Assembly: GCF_014837165.1 (NCBI RefSeq)
Contig: NZ_JACSPM010000001.1
Coordinates: forward strand, 1,012,304-1,076,303
Direction of reading: 5' to 3'
DNA from: Microbacterium gallinarum
GTDB lineage: Bacteria > Actinomycetota > Actinomycetes > Actinomycetales > Microbacteriaceae
Length of the DNA: 64,000 nt
This document shows, one piece after another, positions 63,249 through 64,000 of this stretch. The translations under genes were made by a program, and so were the position numbers. The stretch's first letter is position 1. The number at the start of each line of letters is the position of its first letter. The notes below the pieces were generated by a model that was given only the letters and a program-made list of their open reading frames with translations, had not been told where the DNA came from and searched no databases.

Positions 63249-64000
63249 GTGAACACCATCCGCACCGCGACGACGATCACCACTCTGGGACTTGTGGCCG
63301 TGATGATGGCCGGGTGCGCCTCCGCCGCAGGCAGCACGCCCGAGCCCGAAGACGTCACCGAGGTGCGCCTCGGCTACTTCGCGAACGTCACGCACGCACC
63401 GGCGCTCGTCGGACTCGAGGAGGGCCTCTTCGCAGAGTCGCTCGGCGACATCGACCTGTCGACCTCGGTCTTCAACGCCGGTCCCGCGGCGATCGAGGCG
63501 CTCACGGCGGGCGCGATCGATGCGACCTACATCGGCCCGAATCCGTCGATCAACACGTTCATCCAGTCCGGCGGCGAGTCGGCCCGCATCGTCGCCGGTG
63601 TGGCGACCGGCGGCGCCGCGCTCGTCGTCCGTCCCGGCATCGACAGCCCCCAGCAGCTGGTGGGCACGACCCTCGCGACTCCGCAGCTCGGCAACACGCA
63701 GGACGTCGCGCTGCGCGTCTACCTGGCAGAGCAGGGCTACGAGACCGATCCCTCGGGCGGCGGCGACGTGTCGATCACGCCGACCGAGAACGCCCAGACG
63801 CTCACCCTGTTCCAGCAGGGTGCGATCGACGGCGCCTGGTTGCCCGAGCCGTGGGTCTCGCGGCTCGTGGTCGACGAGGGTGCCGAAGTGCTCGTCGACG
63901 AGGCCGAGCTGTGGCCCGACGGCGCGTTCCCGACCACTGTCCTTCTCGTGCGCGCCGATTTCCTCGAGGAGCATCCCGACGTCGTCGAGCGGCTCCTCGA
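63249..64000 (+). CDS. ABC transporter substrate-binding lipoprotein (SsuA/sulfonate-nitrate type), 3' truncated
   Basis: The frame is open from GTG 63249 to the window end (251 residues); AAGGAGG lies 6 nt before it. The signal peptide ends in a lipobox MAGC (Cys 23). The mature part (VRLGYFANVTHAPALVGLEEGLFAE) matches the SsuA/TauA/NrtA-type binding proteins. YIGPNPSINTFIQSGG and NTQDVALRVYL follow, with DGAWLPEPW near the cut. It likely binds sulfonates, sulfate esters or a related anion for import. Its position after cysN suggests sulfur supply. The ATPase and permease should lie beyond 64000. Confidence 0.9.
   Translation, partial: MNTIRTATTITTLGLVAVMMAGCASAAGSTPEPEDVTEVRLGYFANVTHAPALVGLEEGLFAESLGDIDLSTSVFNAGPAAIEALTAGAIDATYIGPNPSINTFIQSGGESARIVAGVATGGAALVVRPGIDSPQQLVGTTLATPQLGNTQDVALRVYLAEQGYETDPSGGGDVSITPTENAQTLTLFQQGAIDGAWLPEPWVSRLVVDEGAEVLVDEAELWPDGAFPTTVLLVRADFLEEHPDVVERLL

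Noticed and set aside
63234..63974. 246-residue minus-strand ORF at the window end
   Set aside because: The plus frame has a signal peptide, lipobox and binding-protein motifs, so the minus frame is a shadow.

Overview
The window is about 70% GC with very dense gene packing, strongly G/C-ending codons, many GTG starts and many transcripts that appear leaderless. It carries HspR/HAIR heat-shock control, a SirA-type sulfite reductase, a DUF222/HNH (13E12-like) protein and DUF6325/SHOCT small proteins. Together these point to a high-GC actinobacterium of the Microbacteriaceae, most like Microbacterium. This placement is an inference from gene content and style, not a database match. I see no rRNA, tRNA, insertion sequence, prophage or CRISPR array, and no gene-free stretch longer than 300 bases.

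Layout. 1-1190: end of a NarL-type sensor kinase with its response regulator. 1254-9044: housekeeping and transport genes (FMN reductase, a NatA/NatB-like ABC exporter, a VOC protein, thiolase, RraA, and an ArsR-like regulator divergent from an MFS exporter over a palindromic operator). 9152-13058: a polyketide locus with a type III PKS, a methyltransferase and an FAD hydroxylase in an overlapping operon, facing a UbiA prenyltransferase. 13087-15340: clpB, lacking the N-terminal domain, behind a HAIR operator. 15448-21862: dodecin, a SulP transporter, a GlxA-type regulator with a 38-residue divergent small ORF, two GT4 glycosyltransferases and an unknown protein. 21906-33942: an envelope or stress region built around an 866-residue MalT-like LuxR regulator. 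It includes two paralogous small proteins whose promoters share a 23-bp box, cardiolipin synthase, a formylglycine-generating-enzyme homologue, PLDc_N/SHOCT and DUF6325 proteins, two AI-2E-family permeases and a potassium channel. 34035-42914: a DUF2252 protein, then a catabolic operon (TctCBA transporter, DapA-like aldolase/lyase, PfkB kinase, FucI-like isomerase) controlled by a GntR repressor with two matching operators. 42974-47109: dnaK-grpE-dnaJ-hspR with a promoter bracketed by two HAIR sites. 47130-57351: a membrane protein with an acidic repeat tail, a GNAT, a DUF222/HNH protein ending in a 28-29-nt tandem array, a cell-wall-binding-repeat protein, two MFS transporters, and two divergent MarR-like regulators that both carry His/Gly-rich tracts. 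57501-64000: assimilatory sulfur operon (sirohydrochlorin chelatase, sulfite reductase, CysH, CysD, CysN, then a sulfonate/sulfate-type binding lipoprotein cut by the window end).

How the genes work together. Sulfur genes: sulfate is adenylylated by CysDN, reduced by CysH and then by SirA, whose siroheme needs the chelatase. Heat shock: HspR, encoded last in the dnaK operon, should repress both dnaK and clpB through HAIR sites. Tct locus: uptake by TctABC appears to feed an isomerase, kinase and aldolase route for an unidentified sugar or sugar acid.

Most unusual signals. There are two 82-nt intergenic inverted repeats of identical geometry with compensatory base changes. A promoter box is shared by the two small-protein operons around the MalT-like regulator. 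The motif GGATGC/GCATCC is over-represented inside codons and in one terminator. At least ten genes show the pattern TANNNT-N6/7-RTG, consistent with leaderless starts.
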